64,000 bases of DNA from an uncultured Bacteriovoracaceae bacterium (GTDB taxonomy: Bacteria; Bdellovibrionota; Bacteriovoracia; Bacteriovoracales; Bacteriovoracaceae). The stretch spans positions 31,542 to 95,541 of the forward strand of contig CAKZUQ010000020.1 of assembly GCA_937923325.1 (NCBI GenBank), read 5' to 3'. Of the stretch, positions 16,620 to 25,264 are shown one piece after another. Numbering within the stretch: position 1 is the first letter of the stretch; the number at the start of each line of letters is the position of its first letter. Made by a program: the position numbers and the translations under genes. Under the pieces are notes generated by a model. That model was not told the DNA's origin. It ran no database searches and worked only from the letters and a program-made list of their open reading frames with translations.

Positions 16620-18749
16620 ATGAAAAGTAAATTAGTAAAATTATTTGTCCTTATTGCGATTGTCGCAATATTTTTTGTTGCAAAGAGTTACGGTTTAACC
16701 AACTACCTAACTCTGAATTATTTAAAATCTAACTTAAGTGATTTTCAGGCTTATGCTAGTGAAAACTTTCTTCTTACTGCTGCTATCTTCATGGGAGTTT
16801 ACATACTCGCAGCAGCTTTATCTTTACCTGGAGCGACAATATTAACTCTCGCAGGTGGAGCTATATTTGGATTTGGGAAAGGATTATTACTTGTTTCTTT
16901 TGCAAGTACAATTGGTGCTACAGTTGCTTTTTTAATGGCAAGACTAGTTTTAAAGGATTACGTTCAAAATAAATTTGGAGATAAACTTAAGAACTTTAAT
17001 GATGGAGTTGAAAAGGATGGAGCTTTTTACTTACTAACGTTAAGGCTAATTCCTGTATTTCCATTTTTCCTTATTAATATGGTTATGGGATTAACTCCAA
17101 TAAAGACAATTACATACTTTATAACTTCTCAAATTGGAATGCTTCCAGGAACAGCAGCATATGTTTATGCAGGCTTGAGTATCGCTTCAATTGACTCTTT
17201 AAGTGGAATTGTTTCTCCTCAGATGATTGGTGCTTTTGCTGCTTTAGGATTAGTTCCTTTGATTTCGAAGTTTATTATTAATTATTTGAAGGCCAAGAAG
17301 GTTTATAAAGGTTTTAAAAAGCCAAAGTCATTCGATTATAATTTAATTGCAATCGGTGGTGGAGCAGCAGGACTTGTTACAACTTATATTGGTGCTGCGG
17401 TTAAAGCTAAAGTTGCATTGATTGAAAAAGATAAAATGGGTGGTGATTGTTTAAATACAGGTTGCGTACCTTCAAAAGCAATTATTAAATCTGCTTCAGT
17501 TGTTCATAATGTTAAAAAAGCTAGTGATTATGGATTAAAAAATATTGAAACTGAATTTGAGTTTAGTGAGGTAATGGATAGAGTTCAAAATGTTATTTCA
17601 AAAATCGAACCTCATGATAGTGTTGAGAGATATGAAGGTCTTGGTGTTGAATGTATTAAAGGTGATGCTAAAGTACTTTCTCCTTGGGAAGTTGAAGTTA
17701 ATGGAAAAATTTTGACTACAAAGAATATAGTAATTGCTACCGGAGCTAGACCATTTGTTCCACCAATTAAGGGAATTGAGAGTAGTAAAATTTTAACAAG
17801 TGATAACCTTTGGAGTTTAAGGGAACTTCCTAAGAAGTTTGCAGTTCTAGGTGCAGGTCCAATCGGATTAGAGATGGCCCAGTCTTTTTCTAGATTAGGA
17901 AGTGAAGTTACTGTAATTGAAATGGGAAGTAGAATCATGACTAAAGAAGATGATGATATTTCAGATGTTGTTTTAGATAGATTAACTAATGAAGGTGTTA
18001 AAATTCTTTTAAATACAAAAGCTAAAGAGTTTCAAGGGAAAAAACTAATTTGTGAAACTAAAGATGGTGATATTGAAGTTGAATTTGATGAAATTTTAGT
18101 TGCTGTAGGTAGAGCTGCAAGAACGAAAGGTTTTGGTTTAGAGGATATTGGTGTAAAGCTAAGACCTAATGGAACTATTATAACGGATGAGTTTTTAAGA
18201 ACTAATTTTCCTAACATATTTGCTGCTGGAGATGTTGCGGGTAACTTTCAGTTAACTCACACTGCTGCACATGAAGCTTGGTATGCATCTGTAAATGCCT
18301 TGTTTGGTAGATTTAAGAAGTTTAAGAGAGACTATAGTGTTATTCCTTGGGCTACTTATACTGCTCCAGAAGTTGCAACTGTTGGTCAGAATGAAAAAGC
18401 CCTAAAGGCTGCTGGAATTGAATATGAAGTTTATAAATATGAAATAGATGACTTAGATAGAGCAATTGCAGATAGTACTGATTATGGTTTTGTTAAAGTT
18501 ATGTTAAAGCCAGGTACTGATAAGATTTTAGGAGCTACAATTGTTGGCTCTAATGCAAGTGATTTATTAATTGAATTTACTTCTGCAATGAAAAATAAAT
18601 TTGGATTAAATGCAATCCTAGGAACGATTCACCCATACCCAACAATGAGTGAAGCGAATAAATATCTAGCCGGAGTTTGGAAGCAGGCTAACAAACCAGA
18701 AAAATTATTAGGATATGTTGAAAAATATCATAAATGGGAGAGAAAATAA
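16620..18749 (+). CDS. TVP38/TMEM64 membrane domain fused to mercuric reductase-like flavoprotein
   Basis: Residues 1 to about 230 form a TVP38/TMEM64 (SNARE-associated, DedA-like) membrane domain with several membrane segments and the LPGATILTLAGGAIFG motif. Residues about 240-709 form a class I pyridine nucleotide-disulfide oxidoreductase. It has FAD motif GGGAAG, redox-active CLNTGCVPSK, NAD motif GAGPIGLEMAQ, second FAD motif NIFAAGDVAG and C-terminal HPYPTMSE with the active-site His. It looks like MerA/dihydrolipoamide dehydrogenase but lacks the paired C-terminal Cys of MerA, so mercury reduction is not supported. This fusion exists in other proteobacteria. The DUF547 gene overlaps its stop. 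Confidence 0.9.
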   Translation: MKSKLVKLFVLIAIVAIFFVAKSYGLTNYLTLNYLKSNLSDFQAYASENFLLTAAIFMGVYILAAALSLPGATILTLAGGAIFGFGKGLLLVSFASTIGATVAFLMARLVLKDYVQNKFGDKLKNFNDGVEKDGAFYLLTLRLIPVFPFFLINMVMGLTPIKTITYFITSQIGMLPGTAAYVYAGLSIASIDSLSGIVSPQMIGAFAALGLVPLISKFIINYLKAKKVYKGFKKPKSFDYNLIAIGGGAAGLVTTYIGAAVKAKVALIEKDKMGGDCLNTGCVPSKAIIKSASVVHNVKKASDYGLKNIETEFEFSEVMDRVQNVISKIEPHDSVERYEGLGVECIKGDAKVLSPWEVEVNGKILTTKNIVIATGARPFVPPIKGIESSKILTSDNLWSLRELPKKFAVLGAGPIGLEMAQSFSRLGSEVTVIEMGSRIMTKEDDDISDVVLDRLTNEGVKILLNTKAKEFQGKKLICETKDGDIEVEFDEILVAVGRAARTKGFGLEDIGVKLRPNGTIITDEFLRTNFPNIFAAGDVAGNFQLTHTAAHEAWYASVNALFGRFKKFKRDYSVIPWATYTAPEVATVGQNEKALKAAGIEYEVYKYEIDDLDRAIADSTDYGFVKVMLKPGTDKILGATIVGSNASDLLIEFTSAMKNKFGLNAILGTIHPYPTMSEANKYLAGVWKQANKPEKLLGYVEKYHKWERK

Positions 18750-19489
18750 TGAAATTAGTTTTAAGTTTAATATTAAGTTTTAGTGCTTTAGCCTTTGATC
18801 ATGGTCATAAAGCTTTTGATGAAATTCTACAAAAAAGAGTTATCTTTAAAGGAAACCAGTCATCTGTGGATTATAAAGGGATTAAAGAAGAAGATTCTAA
18901 AAAGTTATCTATATACTTAAAAAGTTTAAGCTCTGTATCTAAAAAGGAGTACAGATCTTTTTCTAAGGATGAAAGACTTGCATTCTTAATAAATGCTTAT
19001 AATGCTTTTACAATAGACAAAATAGTAAAGAATTACCCTGTTAAATCAATTAAGGATCTAAGTACTTCTGTATTTGGTGTTCCAGTTCCAGGTAAGTCTG
19101 TTTGGGATGAAAAGTTTTTTAAATTTTTAGGAAAGAAAAGAAGTCTAAATGATATAGAACATGGAATGATAAGAAAATCTTTTAAAGAGCCTAGGATCCA
19201 CTTTGCTGTAAACTGTGCCTCTATAGGTTGTCCTTCTTTAGCGAATAATGCTTTTGTTGCAAGTTCTTTAGATGCACAATTAGAAAAAGCTGCTTTAAAC
19301 TTTTTAAATAATAAAATGAAAAATAAAGTTAAAGGTAAAACTATCTACCATAGTAAGATCTTTACATGGTATGGTGGAGATTTTGAAGTGATTGGTGGTT
19401 TTAAAAAATACATCAAAACAAAGCTTGGACTTTCTGGAAAGTTTGACTTTGAAGACCTAGATTACGATTGGAACTTAAATAAATTATAA
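18749..19489 (+). CDS. DUF547 domain secreted protein
   Basis: It has a signal peptide (KLVLSLILSFSALA) followed by a DUF547 domain: FLINAYNAFTIDKIVKNYP, then IEHGMIRKSF and the core HFAVNCASIGCPSL with two Cys. This family is often next to TVP38/flavoprotein genes and is of unknown activity. The start at ATG 18749 sits in TAATG with the previous stop; the in-frame ATG 18734 would add five residues before the signal peptide. A mature periplasmic partner of the flavoprotein fusion is likely. Confidence 0.85.
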   Translation: MKLVLSLILSFSALAFDHGHKAFDEILQKRVIFKGNQSSVDYKGIKEEDSKKLSIYLKSLSSVSKKEYRSFSKDERLAFLINAYNAFTIDKIVKNYPVKSIKDLSTSVFGVPVPGKSVWDEKFFKFLGKKRSLNDIEHGMIRKSFKEPRIHFAVNCASIGCPSLANNAFVASSLDAQLEKAALNFLNNKMKNKVKGKTIYHSKIFTWYGGDFEVIGGFKKYIKTKLGLSGKFDFEDLDYDWNLNKL

Positions 19490-19705
19490 CACAGAATCAT
19501 TGCCACCCTTATTCCAAGGGTGGCATCTTATAATTCTAAAAATTATCTTAGGCACAGCTTTATAAATAGGTAGTTTATCTATTGCTTCCATTGCATAAGC
19601 TGAGCACGTTGGATTGAATCTACAGTTTTGACCAATTAGTGGAGATATAAAATATCTATACAATCGAATTGGTAATTTTAGAATTTTCTTATACATCTTA
19701 TACAC
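19484..19705 (-). CDS. yidD: Membrane protein insertion efficiency factor YidD
   Basis: This small amphipathic inner-membrane-associated protein aids YidC-dependent insertion. The family core is plain: LYRYFISPLIGQNCRFNPTCS, then AMEAIDK and a terminal RIIRCHPWNKGG. Length, 73, fits. In most genomes yidD sits between rnpA and yidC; here it stands alone, convergent with the DUF547 gene (6-bp overlap). Confidence 0.93.
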   Translation of the reverse strand: MYKMYKKILKLPIRLYRYFISPLIGQNCRFNPTCSAYAMEAIDKLPIYKAVPKIIFRIIRCHPWNKGGNDSVL

Positions 19706-19806
19706 ATACCTATAAATAAGGGATTTTTTAGCCTATATTGAAAGCTTAGACCTTTAACACCTTATAAATATATGTTAAGTATGTCTAACATTAGAAGGAA
19801 AATACA

Positions 19807-20784
19807 ATGATAGAACAAAATTACAGCAACGCAGCATCTCTTAAAAATAAAGTCGTAACAGATATAATTGCTTGTGACTTAAAAGATAAAAATGGTCTAA
19901 ATGACTTTCAAAAACTTCCTACTGAAGATTTAATTGCTATACCAAGAGTAGGGATTAATAACTTTCATTTGCCTGTTTTATTAAAAAATAAATTTAATGA
20001 AGTTAGGTCTCATGATTGTACTGCATCTATGTATGTAAATTTAAATGCTAATAAAAATGGCGTTAGTATGAGTAGGCTTTGTACTATTTTGCAACAAGAG
20101 TCTGAAAAAGAGTCTATGGGTGTCGAGCTATTTCAAAGTATAATGGATAGATATAAAGCTGAGCTAAAAGATGAAGGCGATGACGATATCGTTGAAAATG
20201 CTCATTTAAAGTTAAGTTTTAATTTTCCAGTAAAACAAAAGTCTTTAAAAAGTGATAACTGGGGATGGCAATACTATCCTTGTGACTTAACAGGAAAGTA
20301 CTCTAAAGAAAGAGGATTTGAATATTTTATCTCTATTGACTACAAGTACTCTTCAACTTGTCCATGCTCTTTGTCTATGGCCAAGCAATATGAAAGAGAT
20401 TTTGCAGCAGGCCTAACTACTGAAGGATCTGGAATTGGAGTACCTCACTCTCAAAGATCTGTAATGAAGTGCAAGGTTCAAGTTGATCCAAGCAAGTCAT
20501 TTTATATTGAAGATCTTATCGATCTTTTAAGAACAGCTATTCCCACTGAAACTCAAAGCCTTGTAAAAAGAGTTGACGAACAAGCTTTTGCTATTTTAAA
20601 TGGAGCTCACCCAATGTTTGTTGAGCATGCTTCAAAGAGTACATATAAAGTTTTAAATTCAGACGAAAGAATCCTAGATTGGATTGTTCAACTTGAGCAC
20701 CTGGAGTCATTACATAGCCACAATGCAGCAGCTGTGATTTTTAAAGGTGTGCCAAATGGTTTAAGGGACGATACAATTTTCTAA
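19807..20784 (+). CDS. folE2: GTP cyclohydrolase FolE2 (type IB)
   Basis: It converts GTP to 7,8-dihydroneopterin triphosphate, the entry to folate. FolE2 enzymes have a tunnelling fold different from FolE and can use metals other than zinc. Seen are the SHDCTASMYVNL stretch, the conserved STCPCSLSMAKQ segment with the metal/substrate Cys, and GIGVPHSQRS. Length, 325, is normal. Start ATG 19807 has AGAAGGAA upstream. It heads a four-gene run with overlapping or close junctions: DUF2797, a small membrane protein and cysS. Confidence 0.92.
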   Translation: MIEQNYSNAASLKNKVVTDIIACDLKDKNGLNDFQKLPTEDLIAIPRVGINNFHLPVLLKNKFNEVRSHDCTASMYVNLNANKNGVSMSRLCTILQQESEKESMGVELFQSIMDRYKAELKDEGDDDIVENAHLKLSFNFPVKQKSLKSDNWGWQYYPCDLTGKYSKERGFEYFISIDYKYSSTCPCSLSMAKQYERDFAAGLTTEGSGIGVPHSQRSVMKCKVQVDPSKSFYIEDLIDLLRTAIPTETQSLVKRVDEQAFAILNGAHPMFVEHASKSTYKVLNSDERILDWIVQLEHLESLHSHNAAAVIFKGVPNGLRDDTIF

Positions 20785-21584
20785 TGAATATAACGGGAAA
20801 TGTCTTAAAATTAAAAACAGAGCACAAAGATACAGTTCAGTACCATATGCCTTTAGGGGAGGAGTTAGTTCATCTAAACCCCCTCATCGGTAGTAATTTA
20901 GAATTACAATTTACTGGTACAATAAACTGTATAGCCACAAATAAGAAAATTAAAAAATCATATGGTCAGGGTTTTAGCTTTGAGTCTTTTTTAACTTTAC
21001 CTCAATGTGATACTTGTATATTTAAGCCTGAGCTATGTCACTTTAAAGAAGGAACTTGTCGTGATGAAGAATGGGGTCTTAAACACTGCTTTAAACCACA
21101 TGTAATATACTTGGCCAATTCATCATCATTAAAGATTGGTATAACAAGACAAACTCAAGTCCCAACAAGATGGATGGATCAAGGTGCGAGCTTTGCTTTA
21201 CCTTTATGCGAGGTAAAGGATAGGAAGACAGCAGGTCTAATTGAGATTCAAATTGCAAAAGAAATGTCTGATAAAACAAATTGGAGAAAAATGCTTAAAA
21301 ACGATATCGACAATATCGATCTTGATGAAGTAAAATCTGAGGTCTTAACTCGATTCTCTGAGCTCTTATCAAAATATGATGTAAAAGTTTTAAACGACAA
21401 CATATATAGCTTTAATTATCCAGTACTTGATTATCCCGATAAAGTTAAGTCTTACAATTTAGATAAGAATCCACTGATTAGTGATAAGTTAGTAGGTATT
21501 AAGGGACAGTATTTGATCTTTGAGGGTGGAGTTATTAATATAAGAAAGTATCAAGGATATGAACTTAACTTAAAGACTCTATAG
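20784..21584 (+). CDS. DUF2797 protein
   Basis: DUF2797 proteins have a conserved Cys-rich block and a GIY-YIG-like core. Here CDTCIFKPELCHFKEGTCRD gives four Cys. The following HVIYLANSSSLKIGITR with RWMDQGA resembles the start of a GIY-YIG fold. Whether it is a nuclease is not known. The gene starts in a TAATG overlap with folE2 and is followed without gap by the next gene. Its common pairing with a cyclohydrolase is not something I can confirm. Confidence 0.75.
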   Translation: MNITGNVLKLKTEHKDTVQYHMPLGEELVHLNPLIGSNLELQFTGTINCIATNKKIKKSYGQGFSFESFLTLPQCDTCIFKPELCHFKEGTCRDEEWGLKHCFKPHVIYLANSSSLKIGITRQTQVPTRWMDQGASFALPLCEVKDRKTAGLIEIQIAKEMSDKTNWRKMLKNDIDNIDLDEVKSEVLTRFSELLSKYDVKVLNDNIYSFNYPVLDYPDKVKSYNLDKNPLISDKLVGIKGQYLIFEGGVINIRKYQGYELNLKTL

Positions 21585-22124
21585 ATGAACTCTTATTTAA
21601 TTATTTTTGCAATTTTTCTAATTTTACTATTAATCGTCTTAATTGGCTTTCTTTGTTTATTAGGTTTCAAATTTATAAAGCATCAAAATCTAATTGAACA
21701 ACAAGCTGTTGTAAACTCTGAAAATAAATCAATTAATAATGAAGTAAAACTAAATCCTTTTTGTGTTGATCATGAAGAAGAATTTGCTGTCGGAAACTGT
21801 AGTATCGATGGACAAGCTTATTGTGAAATTTGTCTTACTCGAATTGATGATATGAAGTTTGCTAAAAAAAATAGTGATGAATATTTAAATTACAAATGGA
21901 CTTCACTTACAATGTTTAAAAAACAGTCTGAGCAAAATGACTTCGATGATAGAATAAAAAAAGCCAAAGCAGAACTTTGGAATAAAAATAATAAACCTCT
22001 TATTGTTAGGGGACATTTTAAAATCAACGTTGAAGACGATTCTATCGAATCCTTCACAACTCTAATGTGTAGAGAGGAAGATGAAATCTTTATGCGAAAA
22101 GAACTAAATTTTATTAACTTATAG
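21585..22124 (+). CDS. Membrane-anchored Cys-rich protein
   Basis: It has one strong N-terminal membrane helix (IIFAIFLILLLIVLIGFLCL), then a zinc-binding-like region with C-V-D-H, N-C and Y-C-E-I-C (residues about 60-84), which resembles a B-box type zinc finger. An acidic, helical C-terminal half follows. No function known. ATG 21585 directly follows the TAG of the DUF2797 gene, and the next Shine-Dalgarno (AGGAGCTC) lies after its stop. Confidence 0.6.
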   Translation: MNSYLIIFAIFLILLLIVLIGFLCLLGFKFIKHQNLIEQQAVVNSENKSINNEVKLNPFCVDHEEEFAVGNCSIDGQAYCEICLTRIDDMKFAKKNSDEYLNYKWTSLTMFKKQSEQNDFDDRIKKAKAELWNKNNKPLIVRGHFKINVEDDSIESFTTLMCREEDEIFMRKELNFINL

Positions 22125-22134
22125 GAGCTCATAA

Positions 22135-23592
22135 GTGGGACTAGTTGTTTACAATACTTTATCAAATACTAAAGAAAAATTCGTTCCTCTAGAGGAAGGG
22201 AAAGTTAAACTTTATCTTTGTGGTCCTACTGTTTATGGATTATTACACATTGGTAACTTTAGAGGTCCCATTACCTTCAATTTGATGAGAAACTGGATGG
22301 AGTTTAACGGTCTTGATGTTACTTTCGTTTATAATTATACAGATGTAGATGATAAGATTATCACAAAGGCAATCGAAGAAGGTGTAGAAGCTTCAGTCAT
22401 ATCAGAAAAGTATATATCTGAATTTGAAAAAGATTTTAAAAGACTAGGACTTAAACCTCACGATCACAATCCAAGAGTTACAGAGTTTATGGATAACATA
22501 GTTACTTTTGTTGAAGATCTTATCAAAAAAGAAATGGCCTATGTTGTGGATGGAGAAGTTTTTTATGAAATTAATAAGTTTAAAGAATATGGAAAGCTAT
22601 CTAAAAATAAATTAGAAGATTTAAATGCAGGCCAAAGAGTTGAAATAGATAAAAGAAAAAGAAATCCTCTTGACTTCGTACTTTGGAAGCCAGCTAAAGA
22701 GGGAGAACCTAGTTGGGATTCTCCTTGGGGTAAAGGTAGACCAGGTTGGCATATTGAATGTAGTGCAATGATTAAGTCTATATTGGGAGAAAGTATTGAT
22801 ATTCACGGTGGTGGAATTGATCTTATTTTCCCTCATCATGAATGTGAAATTGCTCAAGGAGAAGGATGCTCTTCGAAAAATTACTCAAAGTATTGGATGC
22901 ATAATAATTTTATTAATATGAATAACGAAAAAATGAGTAAGTCTTTAGGTAATATTATTACTGGTAGAGCATTTATGGATAAGTATCATCCTGAGATTTT
23001 AAAATATATGTTTTTAAATGCTCACTATAGATCAGTATTAAGTGTTAGTGACGATAAAATTTCTCAAACGATTAGTGCTTTAAACCGTATTTATTCTGCT
23101 CTTAAGTTGGCCAATGATACAGTTGCTGCTGTAGGAGATGAGGAAGTTAAGGATAGCGGTTTTGATAAAAAGCTTGAAGCTTTTGATTCTAAAATTAAAA
23201 GAGCTTTAAATGATGACTTCAATACTTCTGAGTTTATAGCTAATATTTTTGAAGCTGTTAGAGCTTTTAATGCTCTTGGCTTTAATAATAAGAAAAAGAA
23301 AAATCCAACTCATAAAGGAGCTAGTCTCTCTTTTATTAATTGGATGAATAAGTACTCTGGAATCAGTGCTTTATTTAAAGAGGATCCAAGCTTGATGCTT
23401 GAATCTATGGATGAAGTTTTAATTAATTTAAAAAAGATAGATAGAGTAAAAGTAGAGGACTTACTATCTAAAAGAAATGAAGCTAGAGATAATAAAGAAT
23501 GGGATAAAGCCGATAAGTACAGAGATGAGCTAGATTCTATAGGGGTTGAAATTCAAGACGGTTTGGGTAAGGGCTGGAGAATGAAAGTTTAA
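22135..23592 (+). CDS. cysS: Cysteinyl-tRNA synthetase
   Basis: It charges tRNA-Cys. The class I HIGN signature (LLHIGNFRGP, residues 39-48) follows the zinc Cys in LCGPTVYG. The KMSKS loop is KMSKSLGN. HIECSAM supplies the second zinc region, and GGGIDLIFPHHECEIAQ is the substrate block. Length, 485, is usual. The start is GTG 22135 with AGGAGCTC seven bases before it; no ATG is nearer. It is last in the folE2 run. Confidence 0.97.
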   Translation: MGLVVYNTLSNTKEKFVPLEEGKVKLYLCGPTVYGLLHIGNFRGPITFNLMRNWMEFNGLDVTFVYNYTDVDDKIITKAIEEGVEASVISEKYISEFEKDFKRLGLKPHDHNPRVTEFMDNIVTFVEDLIKKEMAYVVDGEVFYEINKFKEYGKLSKNKLEDLNAGQRVEIDKRKRNPLDFVLWKPAKEGEPSWDSPWGKGRPGWHIECSAMIKSILGESIDIHGGGIDLIFPHHECEIAQGEGCSSKNYSKYWMHNNFINMNNEKMSKSLGNIITGRAFMDKYHPEILKYMFLNAHYRSVLSVSDDKISQTISALNRIYSALKLANDTVAAVGDEEVKDSGFDKKLEAFDSKIKRALNDDFNTSEFIANIFEAVRAFNALGFNNKKKKNPTHKGASLSFINWMNKYSGISALFKEDPSLMLESMDEVLINLKKIDRVKVEDLLSKRNEARDNKEWDKADKYRDELDSIGVEIQDGLGKGWRMKV

Positions 23593-24395
23593 AGATTTTT
23601 GATTAACTCTTCTAAAGTTAAGTTTAATGCATTTTTAAGTTGTGGAAGTCTATTACTTCCACCAATGTGTGTGTGTGCACCAAACTTCATGGATTCAGAG
23701 TTAAGGGCTTGATACCAAGAGATGTGATATCCAAGATATTCACACAGAAATTTCCCCGTTCCGTTGTCATCATAGTAACTATTTATATCTTTCATTTCAG
23801 TTTGAAGCCTATCTAAGACTGTTGCAACAGGAAACACTGATATTCTTGCTGCATCCTTTGCAAAATCTTTTTGAGGTGGTCTTTTAGAAGGTCTCATGGG
23901 GTATTTATAATCATTTTTCCATTTGAAAAGATTTCTGTTCATCATTTCAATTTCCCACTTGTTATCGTTTCCAGATCTTCCAAAAGATAAAATAGCAACT
24001 GGATTGTGAGCTGGAATAATTCTCCAAAAGTCATTTGAAGTGCTTTGGTAGTCAACTTGAAAGTCTCCTGCTCCTATTCCAAGGTCTTCAGGAAATTCAG
24101 GAAAGTAGCTGTAGATATTGTACCCCAATCCTCTCCAGTTTTCTCCAATCCAAACTTTTGAATTTTGATTTTTGTTGTTACTGAAGTCTCGAAGCATCTC
24201 GTTAGTTGGAGGCCAGTAACCAATGAGAACAATATTTGGTAATCCATTTTCGATTGTTGATATATTAGATTTAAACATCAGAGTTTCTGATATAGAAGGG
24301 AACCTATCCAAATTTAAGTGTGGTGGGATAGATTCCTTGTTTAGTTGAGCATAAGCTAAACTGGTAATACAAAAATAGATTAACAGTTTAAACAT
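23589..24395 (-). CDS. Secreted protein resembling pyroglutamyl peptidase (C15-like)
   Basis: It has a signal peptide (FKLLIYFCITSLAYA) and a body of about 250 residues. Three regions match the Glu-Cys-His layout of C15 cysteine peptidases: ILSFGRSG...KWEIEMMNRN (Glu), GTGKFLCEYLGYH (Cys) and FGAHTHIGG (His). The standard enzyme has about 215 residues and is cytosolic, so a signal peptide is unusual. I infer a secreted peptidase that trims N-terminal pyroglutamate from prey or dead-matter peptides, with modest certainty. It overlaps the end of cysS by 4 bp. Confidence 0.6.
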   Translation of the reverse strand: MFKLLIYFCITSLAYAQLNKESIPPHLNLDRFPSISETLMFKSNISTIENGLPNIVLIGYWPPTNEMLRDFSNNKNQNSKVWIGENWRGLGYNIYSYFPEFPEDLGIGAGDFQVDYQSTSNDFWRIIPAHNPVAILSFGRSGNDNKWEIEMMNRNLFKWKNDYKYPMRPSKRPPQKDFAKDAARISVFPVATVLDRLQTEMKDINSYYDDNGTGKFLCEYLGYHISWYQALNSESMKFGAHTHIGGSNRLPQLKNALNLTLEELIKNL

Positions 24396-24396
24396 A

Positions 24397-24822
24397 TTAT
24401 AAAGATATAGTTGTTCCTAATGATTTTGATTTTCTACCATTAAAACTCATGAATTCATCTCTTTCTGATTCTTCCTTGCAAGTAATGCACATTGTGCTTG
24501 TTGGTCTTGCCTTAAGTCTTGTAAATGATATATCACCATCACATTCTTCACACATTCCGTAATCTTCTTCTTCTATGTGGTCTAGTGATTTTTTAAGCTT
24601 TTTTAGGTACATACCTTCTCTAGCTGAAAATCTAAGTTCTGTTCTTCTCATGAGTTCTTCATTTGCTGAATCTACTTCATCACCAGTTGTTGCGTTTACT
24701 TCTAGTGGAATTGACTGAACTGCTAATTTTGTTTGAACTCTTTCCATTTCGGCAATTAGCTTTTCTTTTAATTGTTTTAATTCGGATTTCTTTAAATGCT
24801 TATTCATTCTTGAATTTGCCAT
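24397..24822 (-). CDS. DksA/TraR-family zinc-finger protein
   Basis: DksA binds RNA polymerase with ppGpp. Seen are a long N-terminal helix region (HLKKSELKQLKEKL and on), an acidic coiled-coil with NEELMRR, and a four-Cys zinc finger with CEEC and CITC. The length is 141 residues, close to DksA (151), but the coiled-coil tip has no obvious DxxDxA acidic motif, so it may be a DksA-like variant. I start at ATG 24822 because AAGGAGAG lies seven bases upstream. The upstream in-frame ATG at 24879 has no such site. Confidence 0.8.
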   Translation of the reverse strand: MANSRMNKHLKKSELKQLKEKLIAEMERVQTKLAVQSIPLEVNATTGDEVDSANEELMRRTELRFSAREGMYLKKLKKSLDHIEEEDYGMCEECDGDISFTRLKARPTSTMCITCKEESERDEFMSFNGRKSKSLGTTISL

Positions 24823-24968
24823 AACTCTCTCCTTGTCATCTTCTCTCAAAAAATGTGTATTAGAATTAAAGCAATGCATTCTTTGTTTGCCAATGGAATG
24901 TAAGACTATATTAGTTCTGTCATCCTATTATTGTCCAAAAAGGCTTCTAAACTTAATATATGTTAATC

Positions 24969-25118
24969 TTACATCAACTTTTTTGAAAGGATTTCTGTCA
25001 AAATACCTTGTTTATCAATAGATAAACTACTCTTATCTATTAATTTTTCTAATTTTTTAATCTCTTCTTCGATACTAGATATTTCTTTTAAAAGCTTAAT
25101 TCCGTTTAATACAATCAT
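24969..25118 (-). CDS. Small protein, 49 residues
   Basis: An ORF too short for usual cut-offs. ATG at 25118 has AGGAG eight bases upstream on the minus strand; TAA at 24969. The protein starts MIVLNGIKLL, continues with a charged helix (KEISSIEEEIKKLEKLIDK) and ends in LSKKLM. The heptad-like spacing of Ile/Leu suggests a short coiled coil. It lies between the DksA-like gene and the TSUP permease. No known family. Support is ribosome-site and codon-use only. Confidence 0.45.
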   Translation of the reverse strand: MIVLNGIKLLKEISSIEEEIKKLEKLIDKSSLSIDKQGILTEILSKKLM

Positions 25119-25232
25119 GTTTGTTCTCCTGAGTTTAAGGATACTTTATTTTGTTTGGTGTTGCAAACAGAAGTTCTTGTTGGTAAACTTTGTTTGCACA
25201 TTCCCAAATTGTGTATTAACAAATCTAAGTAG

Positions 25233-25261
25233 AAACATGGAAGCTAATCACTTCCATGTTT
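25233..25261 (-). terminator. 11-bp hairpin downstream of TSUP gene
   Basis: AAACATGGAAG (25233-25243) pairs with CTTCCATGTTT (25251-25261), loop CTAATCA. It lies four bases beyond the stop of the minus-strand permease gene. The arm ends give an A3/T3, and the trailing T run is weak. Confidence 0.5.
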
Positions 25262-25264
25262 TTA

